64,000 bases of DNA from Caballeronia sordidicola (GTDB taxonomy: Bacteria; Pseudomonadota; Gammaproteobacteria; Burkholderiales; Burkholderiaceae), in NCBI RefSeq assembly GCF_002220365.1, contig NZ_MTHB01000046.1, positions 62,001 through 126,000 on the forward strand, read 5' to 3'. Below, piece by piece: positions 27,052 to 36,911 of the stretch (position 1 is its first letter; every line of letters begins with the position of its first letter). The notes beneath the pieces were generated by a model. It saw only the letters and a list, made by a program, of their open reading frames with translations, had not been told where the DNA came from and made no database searches. The position numbers were made by a program, and so were the translations under genes.

Positions 27052-27588
27052 ACATGCGTTGCGGTGGTTAGGAAAACCCGGGTGGGTTAAAGCCGGATCG
27101 AATGATCTCCTGGCGAGGTCCCATTGAATGAAGCGCGGAAGCGCCCAACGGACCTCACCTGAATTTTCAAGCTCAGCGTTAAGTCACCTACCGTTCATTC
27201 ATTGCATTCATTGGCGCGGACGGGGTGTCGCGCGCTGTTCTGTCAGTTGCAGAAAGATTAAGGTCCAACTCCCGAATTCCTGGTTCGGTAGGCGTAACCA
27301 GCCGAAGAGCGACGAGCCCAAGCGGCTGTGATGTAATCGGCTTGCTGCAAGACCTATGCGCATGGGTTTCGCTTCGCTGAGGGCAAGCGTGAAAAGCCCC
27401 GTACGGTCGGCTGCAACGCGCGCAAGCCCCGGTCAAACTGTCCTGTCATGACCGGCGACTCGCTTGTGCCAGCGACACGTTCCGTTCTCTGCCATAATGG
27501 CGCTTCGCCGTTTGCCACTTTTCGCCATCAAACGCCTTACCTTGCCATGCACGCGGTCACCCATGCCGTCACCCTTCCCGCGGTCCTG
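27052..27588. other. Intergenic region before the EamA transporter
   Basis: About 540 bp. Short plus-strand frames (27128-27331) and the open extension of the transporter frame up to 27448 lack coding character and RBS. No hairpin, repeat or RNA gene recognised. Confidence 0.4.
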
Positions 27589-28425
27589 ATGCAGCCTTTC
27601 ATCGTCTTGCTCGTCCTGTTCTCCGCGCTGCTTCACGCCACCTGGAACGCCTTCCTGCACACCAGCGGCGACCGCGTCTGGCAGTTTGGCATGATGTCTT
27701 TCCCCTACCTCGTGTGCTCGGCAATTGTGTTGCTGTTCGTGCCCGCGCCGGCGCGCGAAAGCTGGCCGTACATCGCGGCGTCGGCGGCTTTGCAGCTCGG
27801 TTATTGCGTGGCGCTGGCGAAGGCCTATAAAGCTGGTGACTTCGGGCAGATTTATCCCATCGCACGCGGCCTCTCGCCGCTGCTCGTATTCGCGGGCGCG
27901 TTCGTGTTCGCGGGCGAGCACCTCCGGCCGCTTGCACTGGCGGGCGTTACGCTGGTGTCGGTGGGGATAATTTCTCTGGCATTCCGCAAGCGCCGCTTCG
28001 CCACCGCGAGCGTGCCGGCCGCGCTGGTAACAGGCGCGTTTATCTCGGCTTATACGATCGTGGATGGCATCGGCGTGCGCGTCGCCGGTAGCGGCTTCGG
28101 CTATATCGCGTGGGCGTACATCCTCTTCAACGTGCCCCTCGCCGCGATGGCATTTTATCGATACGGCGGCCCGCGCCGACTGTTCCTCGACGACCCGCGA
28201 CGTTCGTTGCAAGGCCTGGGTGGCGGAGCGATCGCAATGGTCGCGTACACCATTGTGATCATTGCGTTTCGTTATCTGCCCATTGCAATGGTCTCAGCGT
28301 TGCGCGAGCTTAGTTCGATCTTCGCCGTCCTGATCGGCTGGCTGTTCATGCGCGAAAAGCTGACCGCGCGGCGAGTGCTGGCGTGCGCACTCGTCACGGC
28401 CGGCGCGGTTTTGATCCGCATTTAA
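27589..28425 (+). CDS. EamA/DMT family transporter
   Basis: Inner-membrane drug/metabolite transporter superfamily protein, 278 residues from the chosen ATG, with about ten hydrophobic segments in two EamA repeats (FSALLHATWNAFLH ... LSPLLVFAGAFVFAGEHL; then YTIVIIAFRYLPIAMVSALRELSSIFAVLIGWLFMREKL). The RE-L-SS-IFA-L-GW pattern at the end is the canonical second repeat. Substrate unknown. The start is uncertain: no good RBS is visible before 27589, 27547 or 27448; I took the one that opens at the first membrane segment. Confidence 0.88.
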   Translation: MQPFIVLLVLFSALLHATWNAFLHTSGDRVWQFGMMSFPYLVCSAIVLLFVPAPARESWPYIAASAALQLGYCVALAKAYKAGDFGQIYPIARGLSPLLVFAGAFVFAGEHLRPLALAGVTLVSVGIISLAFRKRRFATASVPAALVTGAFISAYTIVDGIGVRVAGSGFGYIAWAYILFNVPLAAMAFYRYGGPRRLFLDDPRRSLQGLGGGAIAMVAYTIVIIAFRYLPIAMVSALRELSSIFAVLIGWLFMREKLTARRVLACALVTAGAVLIRI

Positions 28426-28460
28426 GCGGCAGCTTTCCGGTTCTCAACAACGCTCACGCA

Positions 28461-29048
28461 TTATTTCGCCGTGGGCGTGACTTCCACCGCCGTGGCTGAA
28501 ATCAATACGGCGTGAACGATATCGCCCGGCTTCAATTTATATGCGGCTATTTCAGAACTCAGATCGAACGTCTCTGTATGCCATGGACCACGCAGGGTGA
28601 TTGTTTTATTCTTGCTATTAATACTCTGCACCGTAGCGACAATCTCGGTTTCGTGGACTGCACCGAAACCCTGAGGACCGGATGCGGGCGCATAAACCTC
28701 GGTATCAACACGTTTTCGCAATTCATCGCCCTTCGCTGACGCTTTCGTTGCCCTGATCAGCATTGCGTCCCTGACCTGCACATCTACACGGTCGCCGATC
28801 TTCAAGACATCGAAGTTCGTGACCTCCTTGCCGACCGCCACCGGCAGCACCCGGCCCTTCGCGCCTTTTAGCGTCAAGGTCCTGGCACCCGTGTCGATAC
28901 CGACGATCTGCGCATGAAGCTGCTTAGGCGGGGCGCTGAGCGCGGATTGAATGGCGGCGCTGGAAAGTTGTTGATCGGTTTGCGCGCCGACGTGCGCTGT
29001 GACCGTTAATAAAGCAAGCGATAAAGCCACAGTCCATTTTGCGTTCAT
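28461..29048 (-). CDS. Periplasmic protein with two OB-like/DUF5666-type repeats
   Basis: 195 residues. Signal peptide 1-22 (cleavage VGA-Q). Two similar beta-rich units follow: AQIVGIDTGARTLTLKGAKGRVLPVAVG...LKIGDRVDVQV and ATVQSINSKNKTITLRGPWHTETFDL...LKPGDIVHAVL, each with the I-x(6)-TLTL turn and a GD-V end typical of DUF5666-like proteins. Function unknown. GGAG 9 nt upstream of the ATG at 29048. A protein of the same architecture is encoded at 38191-38709. Confidence 0.75.
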   Translation of the reverse strand: MNAKWTVALSLALLTVTAHVGAQTDQQLSSAAIQSALSAPPKQLHAQIVGIDTGARTLTLKGAKGRVLPVAVGKEVTNFDVLKIGDRVDVQVRDAMLIRATKASAKGDELRKRVDTEVYAPASGPQGFGAVHETEIVATVQSINSKNKTITLRGPWHTETFDLSSEIAAYKLKPGDIVHAVLISATAVEVTPTAK

Positions 29049-29282
29049 GCAGTTTCTCCGGGCGAAGTAAATTAAATCACGCACCGAATCGAATGGCTAA
29101 TTCGAATTGGGAGCGTCAGCGCATTAAATTGGCGAACACTATTTATACAGCGCACACCGGAGTTCTGTCTATAAAACCGCATTAATTACTGATTACCAGG
29201 TAATCGAATAGAGTATTCAATTAATCGGATTTATTCTATTTTTATAATAATCGATTTGATTCAACAGGAATTCGACGCAAAA

Positions 29283-29306
29283 CCGGTATCCTTTTCAGGA
29301 TACCGG
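29283..29306 (-). terminator. Terminator after the metallophosphoesterase gene
   Basis: CCGGTATCCT (29283-29292) and AGGATACCGG (29297-29306) form a perfect 10-bp stem with a 4-nt loop. It lies 39 bp past the stop of the phosphoesterase. The region leftward (29100-29270) is unusually AT-rich. Confidence 0.7.
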
Positions 29307-29345
29307 CCATAGCTTGAACCTTTGAAGTTGTTTGGCAACCAGGAC

Positions 29346-30518
29346 TTAGGCGGGACGTGCGCCACTCACGTTCACGAGACGCAAACGCGTAATTTCGGAC
29401 GGGGCGCCGATCCGTATCGGCGGTCCCCAGTAGCCCGTGCCGCGACTGGTATATACCCACAAGTCGTTGAGCTTTTCGAGTCCGGACACAAAAGGCTGCT
29501 GTAACCGGACAAAGAAATTCCACGGCAGAAACTGACCGCCATGCGTGTGGCCGGACAATTGCAGCGTAAACCCCGCTTTCGATGCCGCCGGTGCGCTGCG
29601 AGGCTGATGGGCGAGCAGCAGACGAAACGCAATGTCGGCTGGCGCGCCGAGCATGGCTTTGGCCGGATCGCTTTTGTGGGCCGGGTCGAAACTGCCCGCG
29701 CCGTAGTCGGTCACACCCGCCACGACTGCACGCGCGCCATCGTGATCAACAATCACGTGTTCGTTAATCAGCACCTGCAGCCCAAGCCGTCGAAATTCAG
29801 CAATCCACTTGTCGGCGCCGGCGTAATACTCGTGATTACCGGTGACCAGGAACGCGCCATGCCGCGCCTTCAGATCCGAAAGTGGCCGCGTATGCGCGGC
29901 AAGATGCGGCACCGAACCGTCAACCACGTCGCCTGTCACGGCAATCAAGTCGGGCGACAACGCATTGACCGCCGCCACGATCTTTTCGACGTAATGACGC
30001 TTGATGGTCGGGCCCACATGGATATCGCTGATCTGCACGATGGTGAACCCATTCAACGCCGGAGCCAGGTTCTCAATAGGCACGTCGACGTTCTTCACCC
30101 CGGCACGCCGCCGCGCGCTGTAGATGCCGAGCAACGTGACCAGCACGGCGAGCAGCGGCACGCCAAGCGCGCTCCAGGCGATGAAAGCAGGCCAGCCACC
30201 GGTATCCTTCTGCACGCTGCTGATCAGGTGCAAGACAAGCAGCACGATATCGCGGAGAAACGTCAGCGCCAGCAGCGAGGAGAAGAACCCCATGGTGAGC
30301 AGGCCGATCCACGCCAGACGATCGGACAGCGGTTGCTGACTGATATTGCGCGCGGCCATGCCGAGCGGAATCAGCAAGCAGGAAGCCACGAGTGCGAGCA
30401 CCGCGACCCATCGCAGCGGTACGCCAACGGGTGCGGCCGGAATCAGGCGCACACCGATATATACGTGAAATAGGATCCCGATACCGATGACGCGGATGAA
30501 AAACGCGGAACGTCGCAT
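29346..30518 (-). CDS. Membrane-anchored metallophosphoesterase (YkuE/YaeI-like)
   Basis: 390 residues. The N-terminal third has four hydrophobic segments (about 8-28, 37-54, 70-92 and 109-130). A calcineurin-like domain follows with QISDIHVGPT (about 162), VTGDVVDG (195), TGNHEYYAG (226) and LSGHTHGGQFLP (324), a complete dimetal site. Relatives such as YkuE cleave UDP-diacylglucosamine or act on phospholipid-linked substrates; the exact substrate is unknown. Confidence 0.92.
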   Translation of the reverse strand: MRRSAFFIRVIGIGILFHVYIGVRLIPAAPVGVPLRWVAVLALVASCLLIPLGMAARNISQQPLSDRLAWIGLLTMGFFSSLLALTFLRDIVLLVLHLISSVQKDTGGWPAFIAWSALGVPLLAVLVTLLGIYSARRRAGVKNVDVPIENLAPALNGFTIVQISDIHVGPTIKRHYVEKIVAAVNALSPDLIAVTGDVVDGSVPHLAAHTRPLSDLKARHGAFLVTGNHEYYAGADKWIAEFRRLGLQVLINEHVIVDHDGARAVVAGVTDYGAGSFDPAHKSDPAKAMLGAPADIAFRLLLAHQPRSAPAASKAGFTLQLSGHTHGGQFLPWNFFVRLQQPFVSGLEKLNDLWVYTSRGTGYWGPPIRIGAPSEITRLRLVNVSGARPA

Positions 30519-30872
30519 AGACCGCCTGGTAGAAGATAAAGCCGGTAGGCTGAACCGAGAGTGAGACTAACGACCCGCTTCGTCGATACGTCTGAGCGCC
30601 TGTCATCAAGCCCGGCCCCAAGCCCTGTCCGAAACGGCATCCGATTCTACCGGTTCAACAGAAAATCCGCCGGTGCGTGGCCCTTGCCAAAAGGTTCACA
30701 ACGGACTCGCAACGAGCATGCCATAAAGGATTCGTCAAGATTCTCACGTCGTGAAAACCGCAGCAAGCGTGACATGCCACTGCTTGGAACCGCAAAAGGA
30801 TCCGCGCATGGCCAAAAATCCTGCGCGGACGAATTGAATCGCCGCGGAATCGCCACGAATTGACGCACTGAA

Positions 30873-30903
30873 AAAATAACCCGCTTTCAGCGGGTTATTT
30901 TTA
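30873..30903. terminator. Bidirectional terminator after the DUF4148 gene
   Basis: AAAAATAACCCGCT (30873-30886) pairs with AGCGGGTTATTTTT (30890-30903), 14 bp with a 3-nt loop and A/T flanks on both sides. Confidence 0.85.
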
Positions 30904-30932
30904 TGCAATCACACTACGTCCAACGTCTTCGT

Positions 30933-31238
30933 TCAGGGAGCGGAAGCTGCCTTGGCTTTTTCAGCCGCCGACTTCTTCTCCGCATTCTGAATATTTTGCG
31001 GGTAGTTGGTCTGGTCACCGCCTGGCTGGTAGCCGTTCTTTTCCAGATCCTTCAGTTCGGCGTTTTTCTTGGCGCGAGCAGCCTTGCGAGCGGCCTTGTT
31101 TTGCGCCTTCTTCACTTGCTTCGGTGTGGAAGCGGCGTCGTCGCTAGAAGCGGTTTGCGCCATTGCGACAGGGGCAGTCAGCCCGGCAATCGATACAGAT
31201 ACGACCAGAGCCATTGCAGCCATGCGGATTCGGTACAT
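30933..31238 (-). CDS. DUF4148-type small periplasmic protein
   Basis: 101 residues. Signal peptide 1-27 (cleavage AMA-Q), a Lys/Ala-rich helix (QVKKAQNKAARKAARAKKNAELKD), and the DUF4148-like end LEKNGYQPGGDQTNYPQNIQNAEKKSAAE. DUF4148 proteins are abundant in Burkholderia and of unknown function. ATG at 31238 with GGAG upstream; terminator directly downstream. Confidence 0.85.
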   Translation of the reverse strand: MYRIRMAAMALVVSVSIAGLTAPVAMAQTASSDDAASTPKQVKKAQNKAARKAARAKKNAELKDLEKNGYQPGGDQTNYPQNIQNAEKKSAAEKAKAASAP

Positions 31239-31484
31239 AACGAGATTCTCCACGAAAAGCGGTTTTTTTTGGTGCGGCAGCGCCATTGGCGTCCACCGCG
31301 TTTGTCGTGCTGGACTTGCATGCTTCGCTACGTGCCAGATAATCCCACGCTTACGACCTTGTTCGCGAGCCATCGGACACGCGTGGATATCTTAACCAAC
31401 TCTTTGTAAAAACGTGTAGCACATCCGTAAGAACTAAATCACAAAACCGCGTTTTTTTCGATGCTGGCCACATTGTCACCTCAG

Positions 31485-32177
31485 TCACCTCAAGAAGCGC
31501 ACAAAATCGTCGACCTCTTCGCGTCTGCTGACGAGCGCATTCTCAGGTTGCGACAGATCTGCGTAACCGATGCTCATGCCGCACACCACGATCTCGTTGT
31601 CAGGCAGTGTCAGATGTTCCGCGATGATCCGGTGATAGCGATTGAACGCGGCCTGCGGACAGGTATCCATTCCGAACGCCCGCGCCATCAGCATGACACT
31701 CTGCAGAAACATGCCGTAGTCAAGCCATGAACCCTGTTCCATGCTGCGATCCGTGACGAAAATCACGCCGACCGGCGCGCCGAAGAATTCGAAATTGCGG
31801 CCGAGCTGGGCCTTCATACGGGTTTTATCTTCGCGTGTTATACCGAGCAGCGAGTACAACGACCAGCCGAGCTCACGCCTTCTGTCGATAAACGGCGAGG
31901 TCCACGTGCGCGGGTAGTAAGCGAATTCTTCCTCGTGCAACTTGTCCGCCTCGGGATCGTTGTACACGGCAAGGATCTTCTGTGAGAGCGTATCGCGCGC
32001 TTCGCCAGTCAGCACGTAAGCTTTCCACGGCTGCGTATTACTGCCCGACGGTGCGCGCCGGGCGTGATCAAAGATCTGTCGCAGGATGGTTTCGTCGACC
32101 GGGTCGGACAGGAACGCGCGAATCGAACGGCGCGACATCAGCGCCTGCATCACGGTCACGGTTGCGTCATTGTTCAT
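31485..32177 (-). CDS. Nitroreductase-family flavoprotein
   Basis: 230 residues, FMN-dependent NAD(P)H oxidoreductase fold. Visible: SRRSIRAFLSDPV near 15-27 (FMN phosphate binding), RRAPSGSNTQPWKAYVL near 40-56, and AFGMDTCPQAAFNRYH and GMSIGYAD toward the end, all conserved in the family. Substrate unknown. It is the last gene of a run that starts at the LysR regulator, 103 bp after poxB; possibly its own transcript. Confidence 0.92.
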   Translation of the reverse strand: MNNDATVTVMQALMSRRSIRAFLSDPVDETILRQIFDHARRAPSGSNTQPWKAYVLTGEARDTLSQKILAVYNDPEADKLHEEEFAYYPRTWTSPFIDRRRELGWSLYSLLGITREDKTRMKAQLGRNFEFFGAPVGVIFVTDRSMEQGSWLDYGMFLQSVMLMARAFGMDTCPQAAFNRYHRIIAEHLTLPDNEIVVCGMSIGYADLSQPENALVSRREEVDDFVRFLR

Positions 32178-32280
32178 CGAAGGCTCTCGTCTCGGGATTA
32201 CTTGCCATAAGCGCCATGTATTGGCGCCCAAGCGTTCGCCAGACACTTTATCGCGACCCGGTCGAACGCGCCCGGCGTGC

Positions 32281-33999
32281 TCACCTGAAGTGCGTGTTCG
32301 CCAACTCGACGACTTCATCGGCACGGCCGTTCAACACCGCGCGCAGCATATAGAGACTGAAACCCTTCGCCTGCGCCCACTGGATCTTCGGCGGCAACGC
32401 AATCTCATGTTTCGCGGTCACCACGTCGATCAACGCCGGCCCCGGCCGCGCGAACGCACGTCCCAATGCATCGGGCAAATCCTCTGACTGTTCCACTCGA
32501 ATGCTGAAGATGCCGGCTGCTGCCGCAATCTCCGCGAAGTTTGTCGCGCTCAGGTCCGTGCCGGTGTCCAGATAACCGCCCGCCTTCATTTCCATCGCGA
32601 CAAAACCCAGCGAGCTGTTGTTATAGACCACCACCTTGATAGGCAGATCAAGTTGGCGCGCACTTAAAAGATCGCCGAGCAACATCGACAAACCGCCGTC
32701 ACCCGAGAGCGAGATAACCTGGCGCCCTGGATGTGCGGCCTGCGCGCCGAGCGCCTGCGGCATCGCGTTTGCCATCGATCCATGATTGAACGAGCCATGC
32801 AGTGCGCGTTTGCCGTTCAACGTCAGATAGCGTGCAGCCCAAAGCGTGGGGGTGCCGACATCGGCGGTAAATACCGCATCCCTTCCCGCGATTTCATTCA
32901 CCAGCCGCGTCAGGTATTGCGGATGAATCGGCCGGCCCGGCGGCGACGGACGGGCCGCTTCGTCGAGTCCTTTGCGCGCCGATGCATAGTGCCTGAGGGC
33001 GGTATCGAGGAAACGCCGGTCCGCCTGGCGTTCGAGCCGCGGCTGCAATGCGCTCAGCGTTTCACGCACTCCTCCAACCAGACCAAGTGCCAGCGGCGCA
33101 CGCTTGCCGAGTGCGTCGGCGCGCAAGTCGATCTGCACGATCTTCGCACGCGACGGATAGAAATTCCGATACGGAAAGTCGGTGCCGAGCATGACGAGCG
33201 TGTCGCACGACATCATTGCGTGATAACCGGAACTGAAGCCGATAAGACCCGTCATGCCGACATCGAACGGGTTGTCGTGTTCGACGAATTGCTTGCCGCG
33301 CAACGCGTGAACGACGGGTGCGCCAAGCGTGTTCGCGAACTGCACCACTTCGTCGTGTGCGTCTGCGCAGCCGCTGCCGCACAGCAAGGTCACCGCGCCC
33401 GATGCATTCAGCAAGTCCGCCAGGCGGTCCAGGTCGCGTGCAACGGGAATGACCGTTGGCGGCTCCGACTCGACCCATGCGGGTGTTTCGGCCGGGCCAT
33501 TGCCGAGCGCAATATCCCCTGGCAACACGATCACGGCGACACCTTGCCCTCCTATCGCGGCGCGCATGGCGCGCTCGAGCACGCGTGGAAACTGGTCGCG
33601 GCTCGTGACGAGTTCCACGTAGTGGCTGCACTCCTTGAACAACTCCGTAGGATGCGTTTCCTGGAAGTAGCCCAGACCAATTTCCGTCGATGAAATATGC
33701 GCGGCGATGGCCAGCACCGGCGCGTGATTGCGATGGCAGTCGAACAACCCGTTGATCAGATGCAGGTTGCCCGGCCCGCAACTGCCGGCGCATACCGCGA
33801 GCCTGCCAGTCGCCGCGGCTTCGGCGCCGGCGGCGAACGCGGCAACCTCTTCGTGACGCGTATGCATCCAGCGGATGCTGTCCAGGCGCTCGAGGCTATC
33901 GGAGAGGCCGTTGAGGCTGTCGCCCGTGACGCCCCAGATATGTTGCACGCCAGCCGCTTCCAATGTCCTGGCCAGATGATCTGCGATGGTCCTGCCCAT
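32281..33999 (-). CDS. poxB: Pyruvate dehydrogenase (quinone), PoxB
   Basis: Peripheral membrane flavoprotein converting pyruvate to acetate and CO2 with electrons to ubiquinone; needs ThDP and FAD. 572 residues, the same length as E. coli PoxB, with near-identical blocks: [35 protein letters not shown] (catalytic Glu), [30 protein letters not shown], the ThDP motif [14 protein letters not shown]...[18 protein letters not shown], and the lipid-binding tail [15 protein letters not shown]. Its stop-start gap to the upstream CoA-transferase is 16 bp, so it may serve a pathway yielding pyruvate and acetyl-CoA. Confidence 0.96.
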   Translation of the reverse strand: MGRTIADHLARTLEAAGVQHIWGVTGDSLNGLSDSLERLDSIRWMHTRHEEVAAFAAGAEAAATGRLAVCAGSCGPGNLHLINGLFDCHRNHAPVLAIAAHISSTEIGLGYFQETHPTELFKECSHYVELVTSRDQFPRVLERAMRAAIGGQGVAVIVLPGDIALGNGPAETPAWVESEPPTVIPVARDLDRLADLLNASGAVTLLCGSGCADAHDEVVQFANTLGAPVVHALRGKQFVEHDNPFDVGMTGLIGFSSGYHAMMSCDTLVMLGTDFPYRNFYPSRAKIVQIDLRADALGKRAPLALGLVGGVRETLSALQPRLERQADRRFLDTALRHYASARKGLDEAARPSPPGRPIHPQYLTRLVNEIAGRDAVFTADVGTPTLWAARYLTLNGKRALHGSFNHGSMANAMPQALGAQAAHPGRQVISLSGDGGLSMLLGDLLSARQLDLPIKVVVYNNSSLGFVAMEMKAGGYLDTGTDLSATNFAEIAAAAGIFSIRVEQSEDLPDALGRAFARPGPALIDVVTAKHEIALPPKIQWAQAKGFSLYMLRAVLNGRADEVVELANTHFR

Positions 34000-34015
34000 G
34001 ATGAATGTCCCTGTC

Positions 34016-35347
34016 TCAAAGTAAATGGAGTTCACGCGCCTGCGCGGTCAGCGTGTCGCGGACGTCGGGGTGAGCGAGGCGGATAAGCGCGGCGGCGCGC
34101 TGTGTCGACGACAGACCCTTCAGGTTCGCCACGCCGCATTCCGTGACAACCAGATGCGTGTCCGTGCGCGGCGTGGTCACCGGTCCGGCAAGACGAGCGA
34201 CGATCTTCGACACATTGCCGCGCCCGGTGGTCGAGTGAAAAGCGATGATGGATTTGCCGCCACGCGAAGCGTAAGCGCCGCGAACGAAATCCAGTTGACC
34301 GCCTGACGCGCTGTACTGATGCCCCTTCAGATGCTCCGAATTACATGCACCGGTGAGGTCCATTTCGATGGTCGAGTTGACCGACACAACGTTGTCGTTG
34401 CGTGAGATGGTATGGGGATCGTTCACGTAGTTGACTGGATAACTTTCGATGGCCGGGTTATCGTTGAGGAACGTGTACATGGCGCGGTCGCCCATCGCAA
34501 AGGTGAACACCGACTTTCCCCGGTTGAGCGTCTTGCGCGAGTTGTCGACCACGCCGCGCTGGATCAGATCGACCAGTCCCGGTGTCAGCAATTCCGTGTG
34601 AATGCCCAGATGCTTATGACTCGCCAGTGCACTGCACACCGCATTCGGCAACGCGCCGATACCCATCTGCAAGCACGCGCCGTCGGTGACGAGTTCGGCG
34701 ATGCTCGCACTGATCGTCCGGTCATGTTCGGTCGCCGCCTTGGGCCTCAACTCGGGCAATGGCTGATTCGACTCGACTATCGCATCGACCTCCGACACGT
34801 GCAGCAGCGAGTCGCCGAACACGCGCGGCATGTTGGGGTTGACTTCCACGATCAGCCGCCGCGCCGCGCGCGCCACACCGCTCGTGTAGTCGTTGTTCGT
34901 GCCGAACGTGAAGTACCCGTTCGCGTCCATGGGCGAAACCATCACGAGCATGGCGTCAACCGGGATGTGTTCCGCGAACAGGCGCGGCGACTGGCTGAAC
35001 GAATTCGGCACGTAATACACGACCTTGCGATTGCCCTCCTCCACGCCGAGCTTGATCAGCTCGCGCTCGGGCGCACCGAGAAACATGCAGTGCGGCAGGA
35101 TGCGGCCCATCAGCGAGTAACGCAGCAAGGACTCGCGGAGAAATTCCTCGGCGTGGAAGTAATACACTTTCAACGCCTCGATATCACCTGCCTCGGCCCG
35201 TGCGCCCAGCGCTTGGAGCAGCGCGGGCGGTTGCGACATTGCCATGCCCAACGCGATTGATGAATCGCTGCGCAATGCAGCCACCGCGTTTTCCGGCGAC
35301 GTGAGCTTGATTTGGTACATCTCTTCAACTTGCATTCTGCTGTTCAT
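34016..35347 (-). CDS. Acetyl-CoA hydrolase/CoA-transferase family protein (itaconate CoA-transferase-like)
   Basis: 443 residues, class I CoA-transferase of the acetyl-CoA hydrolase/4-hydroxybutyrate CoA-transferase group. Typical features: [20 protein letters not shown] near the start, [44 protein letters not shown] and [27 protein letters not shown]. With the MaoC hydratase 28 bp and CitE-type lyase upstream it recreates the Ict-Ich-Ccl (RipABC) set known from Pseudomonas and Yersinia for itaconate to acetyl-CoA plus pyruvate. That pathway assignment is inference; succinate or mesaconate use is possible. Confidence 0.85.
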   Translation of the reverse strand: MNSRMQVEEMYQIKLTSPENAVAALRSDSSIALGMAMSQPPALLQALGARAEAGDIEALKVYYFHAEEFLRESLLRYSLMGRILPHCMFLGAPERELIKLGVEEGNRKVVYYVPNSFSQSPRLFAEHIPVDAMLVMVSPMDANGYFTFGTNNDYTSGVARAARRLIVEVNPNMPRVFGDSLLHVSEVDAIVESNQPLPELRPKAATEHDRTISASIAELVTDGACLQMGIGALPNAVCSALASHKHLGIHTELLTPGLVDLIQRGVVDNSRKTLNRGKSVFTFAMGDRAMYTFLNDNPAIESYPVNYVNDPHTISRNDNVVSVNSTIEMDLTGACNSEHLKGHQYSASGGQLDFVRGAYASRGGKSIIAFHSTTGRGNVSKIVARLAGPVTTPRTDTHLVVTECGVANLKGLSSTQRAAALIRLAHPDVRDTLTAQARELHLL

Positions 35348-35375
35348 GCTTGTACTCCCTGTGCAAATACCTGCA

Positions 35376-35903
35376 TTAATAGTTGGCGGCTTCTTCCGGT
35401 GAATGGCCACGCTTGTAGATCAGCATCGTACGTTCAAATGTCATCACTACTTTGCCATCCTGATTAATTCCCTTGGTCTCAACTGTGACAATGCCCTGTG
35501 TCGGCCTGCTCGTCGACTCGCGCTTGGCCAGCACCGTGGACTCCGCATAAAGCGTGTCTCCCGCGAATACGGGATGCGTAGCCTTGACCTTGTCCCATCC
35601 CAGGTTCGCCACCACTTTTGCGCTCACAGTGCGCACGCTCATGCCGGTGATCACAGCAAGCGTGAACGTGCTGTCGACCAGAAGCTTCTTCCACTCGGTT
35701 TTGGCAGCGTAGGCGGCATCGAAATGAACCTGTTGCGTGTTCATGGTGAGCAGCGTGTTCCAGATGTTGTCGACGTCGGTGATCGTGCGGCCCGGGCGAT
35801 GTTCATAGATCGTGCCCGGCACGAAGTCTTCGAAATACAGTCCTGACGTCTCGCGGAAACGGTTCTCATCGATCTGGCGATAAGCTGAAATAGTCGAACT
35901 CAT
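35376..35903 (-). CDS. MaoC-like hydratase (candidate itaconyl/mesaconyl-CoA hydratase)
   Basis: 175 residues, one hot-dog domain: LYFEDFVPGTIYEHRPGRTITDVDNIWNTLLTMNTQQVHFDAAYAA carries the Asp and His of the MaoC hydratase motif (usually D-x(4)-H; here the spacing is T-D-V-D ... Q-V-H-F-D). The later VFAGDTLYAESTVLAKRES is family-typical. It would hydrate a C5 enoyl-CoA within the cluster. Start at 35903, with GGAG about 8 nt upstream. Confidence 0.85.
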   Translation of the reverse strand: MSSTISAYRQIDENRFRETSGLYFEDFVPGTIYEHRPGRTITDVDNIWNTLLTMNTQQVHFDAAYAAKTEWKKLLVDSTFTLAVITGMSVRTVSAKVVANLGWDKVKATHPVFAGDTLYAESTVLAKRESTSRPTQGIVTVETKGINQDGKVVMTFERTMLIYKRGHSPEEAANY

Positions 35904-35944
35904 GATGTTCTCCAAGAGGGTTTAATGACCGCAAGGCGGGAAGC

Positions 35945-36778
35945 TCAGCCCGCGGCTAAGACACCGCGTGCTTCACGGGCAATGGCCTCGTCGACCATGC
36001 GTCCGTCCACAATGCCCGCACCTTGCTCGTTTGCTTCGAGCACACGTCTGGCCCACGCGACACGCTCGGCGGACGGTGTGAAAGCGCGGTTGATGACCGG
36101 GATATGCGAGGGATGAATAGCGGCCTTGCCGTGGAAACCGTTGGCGACCGCGAAAGTCAGATCGGCGCGCAACAGATCGGCGTCGTGAATGGCGAAGCAC
36201 GGTGCGTCGATAGCCTTGATGCCCGCCGATGCACACGCCGCAGCAACGCGGCAACGTGCAACTTGCAGGGCGAGCGAATCAGGTTGAGCCCGTACGTCCG
36301 ACGCGTAGTCGGCCGCGCCGAACATCAATGCGGCGACGCGCGGACCGGCATTCGCAATCGACTCCGCCGCAGCCAGGCCTCGTGCCGACTCGATCATCGG
36401 CACGAGCGCACTCGCCCTGCCGGCCTGATCGAACAAAACCGCGATCCGGGCAACCTCCTCCGGCGATTCTATTTTCGGCAGCAGGATAAAGTCGGGTGCG
36501 CGGGACGCATCGAGCAATGCGGCAAGGTCGTCATGACCCAAGCGCGTGGCGGTGGAATTGATGCGCACCGCGAGCCGCGGCAACAACCCGTTCGCGGCGT
36601 TATCCAGCAGCGTACGAACTTTGCTGCGCGCCTCGGCTTTGTCGGCGGCAACCACGGAGTCTTCAAGATCGGCAATCGATAAATCCGCGCCTTTGCCCGC
36701 GGCACTGAGAAGCCGGTCGGGACGGGTAGCGGGAGTGAAAAGCCAGCTGCGCACTGACACAACAGAATGATTGACCAT
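35945..36778 (-). CDS. HpcH/HpaI aldolase, CitE-type CoA-ester lyase (citramalyl-CoA lyase candidate)
   Basis: 277 residues, TIM-barrel Mg2+-dependent lyase. CitE family signature: VRSWLFTPATRPDRLLSAAGKGADLSIADLEDSV (residues 8-41, with the DLED metal-site acid), RLAVRINS, FILLPKIESPEEV, VPMIESARGLA and LMFGAADYASD. The stretch GFHGKAAIHPSHI matches the conserved substrate loop. In the inferred pathway it splits citramalyl-CoA into acetyl-CoA and pyruvate. First structural gene after the LysR regulator on the same strand. Confidence 0.88.
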   Translation of the reverse strand: MVNHSVVSVRSWLFTPATRPDRLLSAAGKGADLSIADLEDSVVAADKAEARSKVRTLLDNAANGLLPRLAVRINSTATRLGHDDLAALLDASRAPDFILLPKIESPEEVARIAVLFDQAGRASALVPMIESARGLAAAESIANAGPRVAALMFGAADYASDVRAQPDSLALQVARCRVAAACASAGIKAIDAPCFAIHDADLLRADLTFAVANGFHGKAAIHPSHIPVINRAFTPSAERVAWARRVLEANEQGAGIVDGRMVDEAIAREARGVLAAG

Positions 36779-36911
36779 GACGCTGAGCACCTTTAAGTGT
36801 TACTCGACGCCTTCATTCTCGTGACGATGCCTGCCGCAGACAATGCGGCTTTACCGGTGCCAGCCTTCGGAAAAATAGAAGCCTGAGGGGTTCCGACAGG
36901 GTCTGAGCGAT

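Noticed and set aside
27128-27331. 67-codon plus-strand frame
   Set aside because: No domain, many rare-looking residue runs, no conserved feature.
29541-30473. 310-codon plus-strand frame
   Set aside because: Antisense to the membrane phosphoesterase; no RBS, signal or domain.
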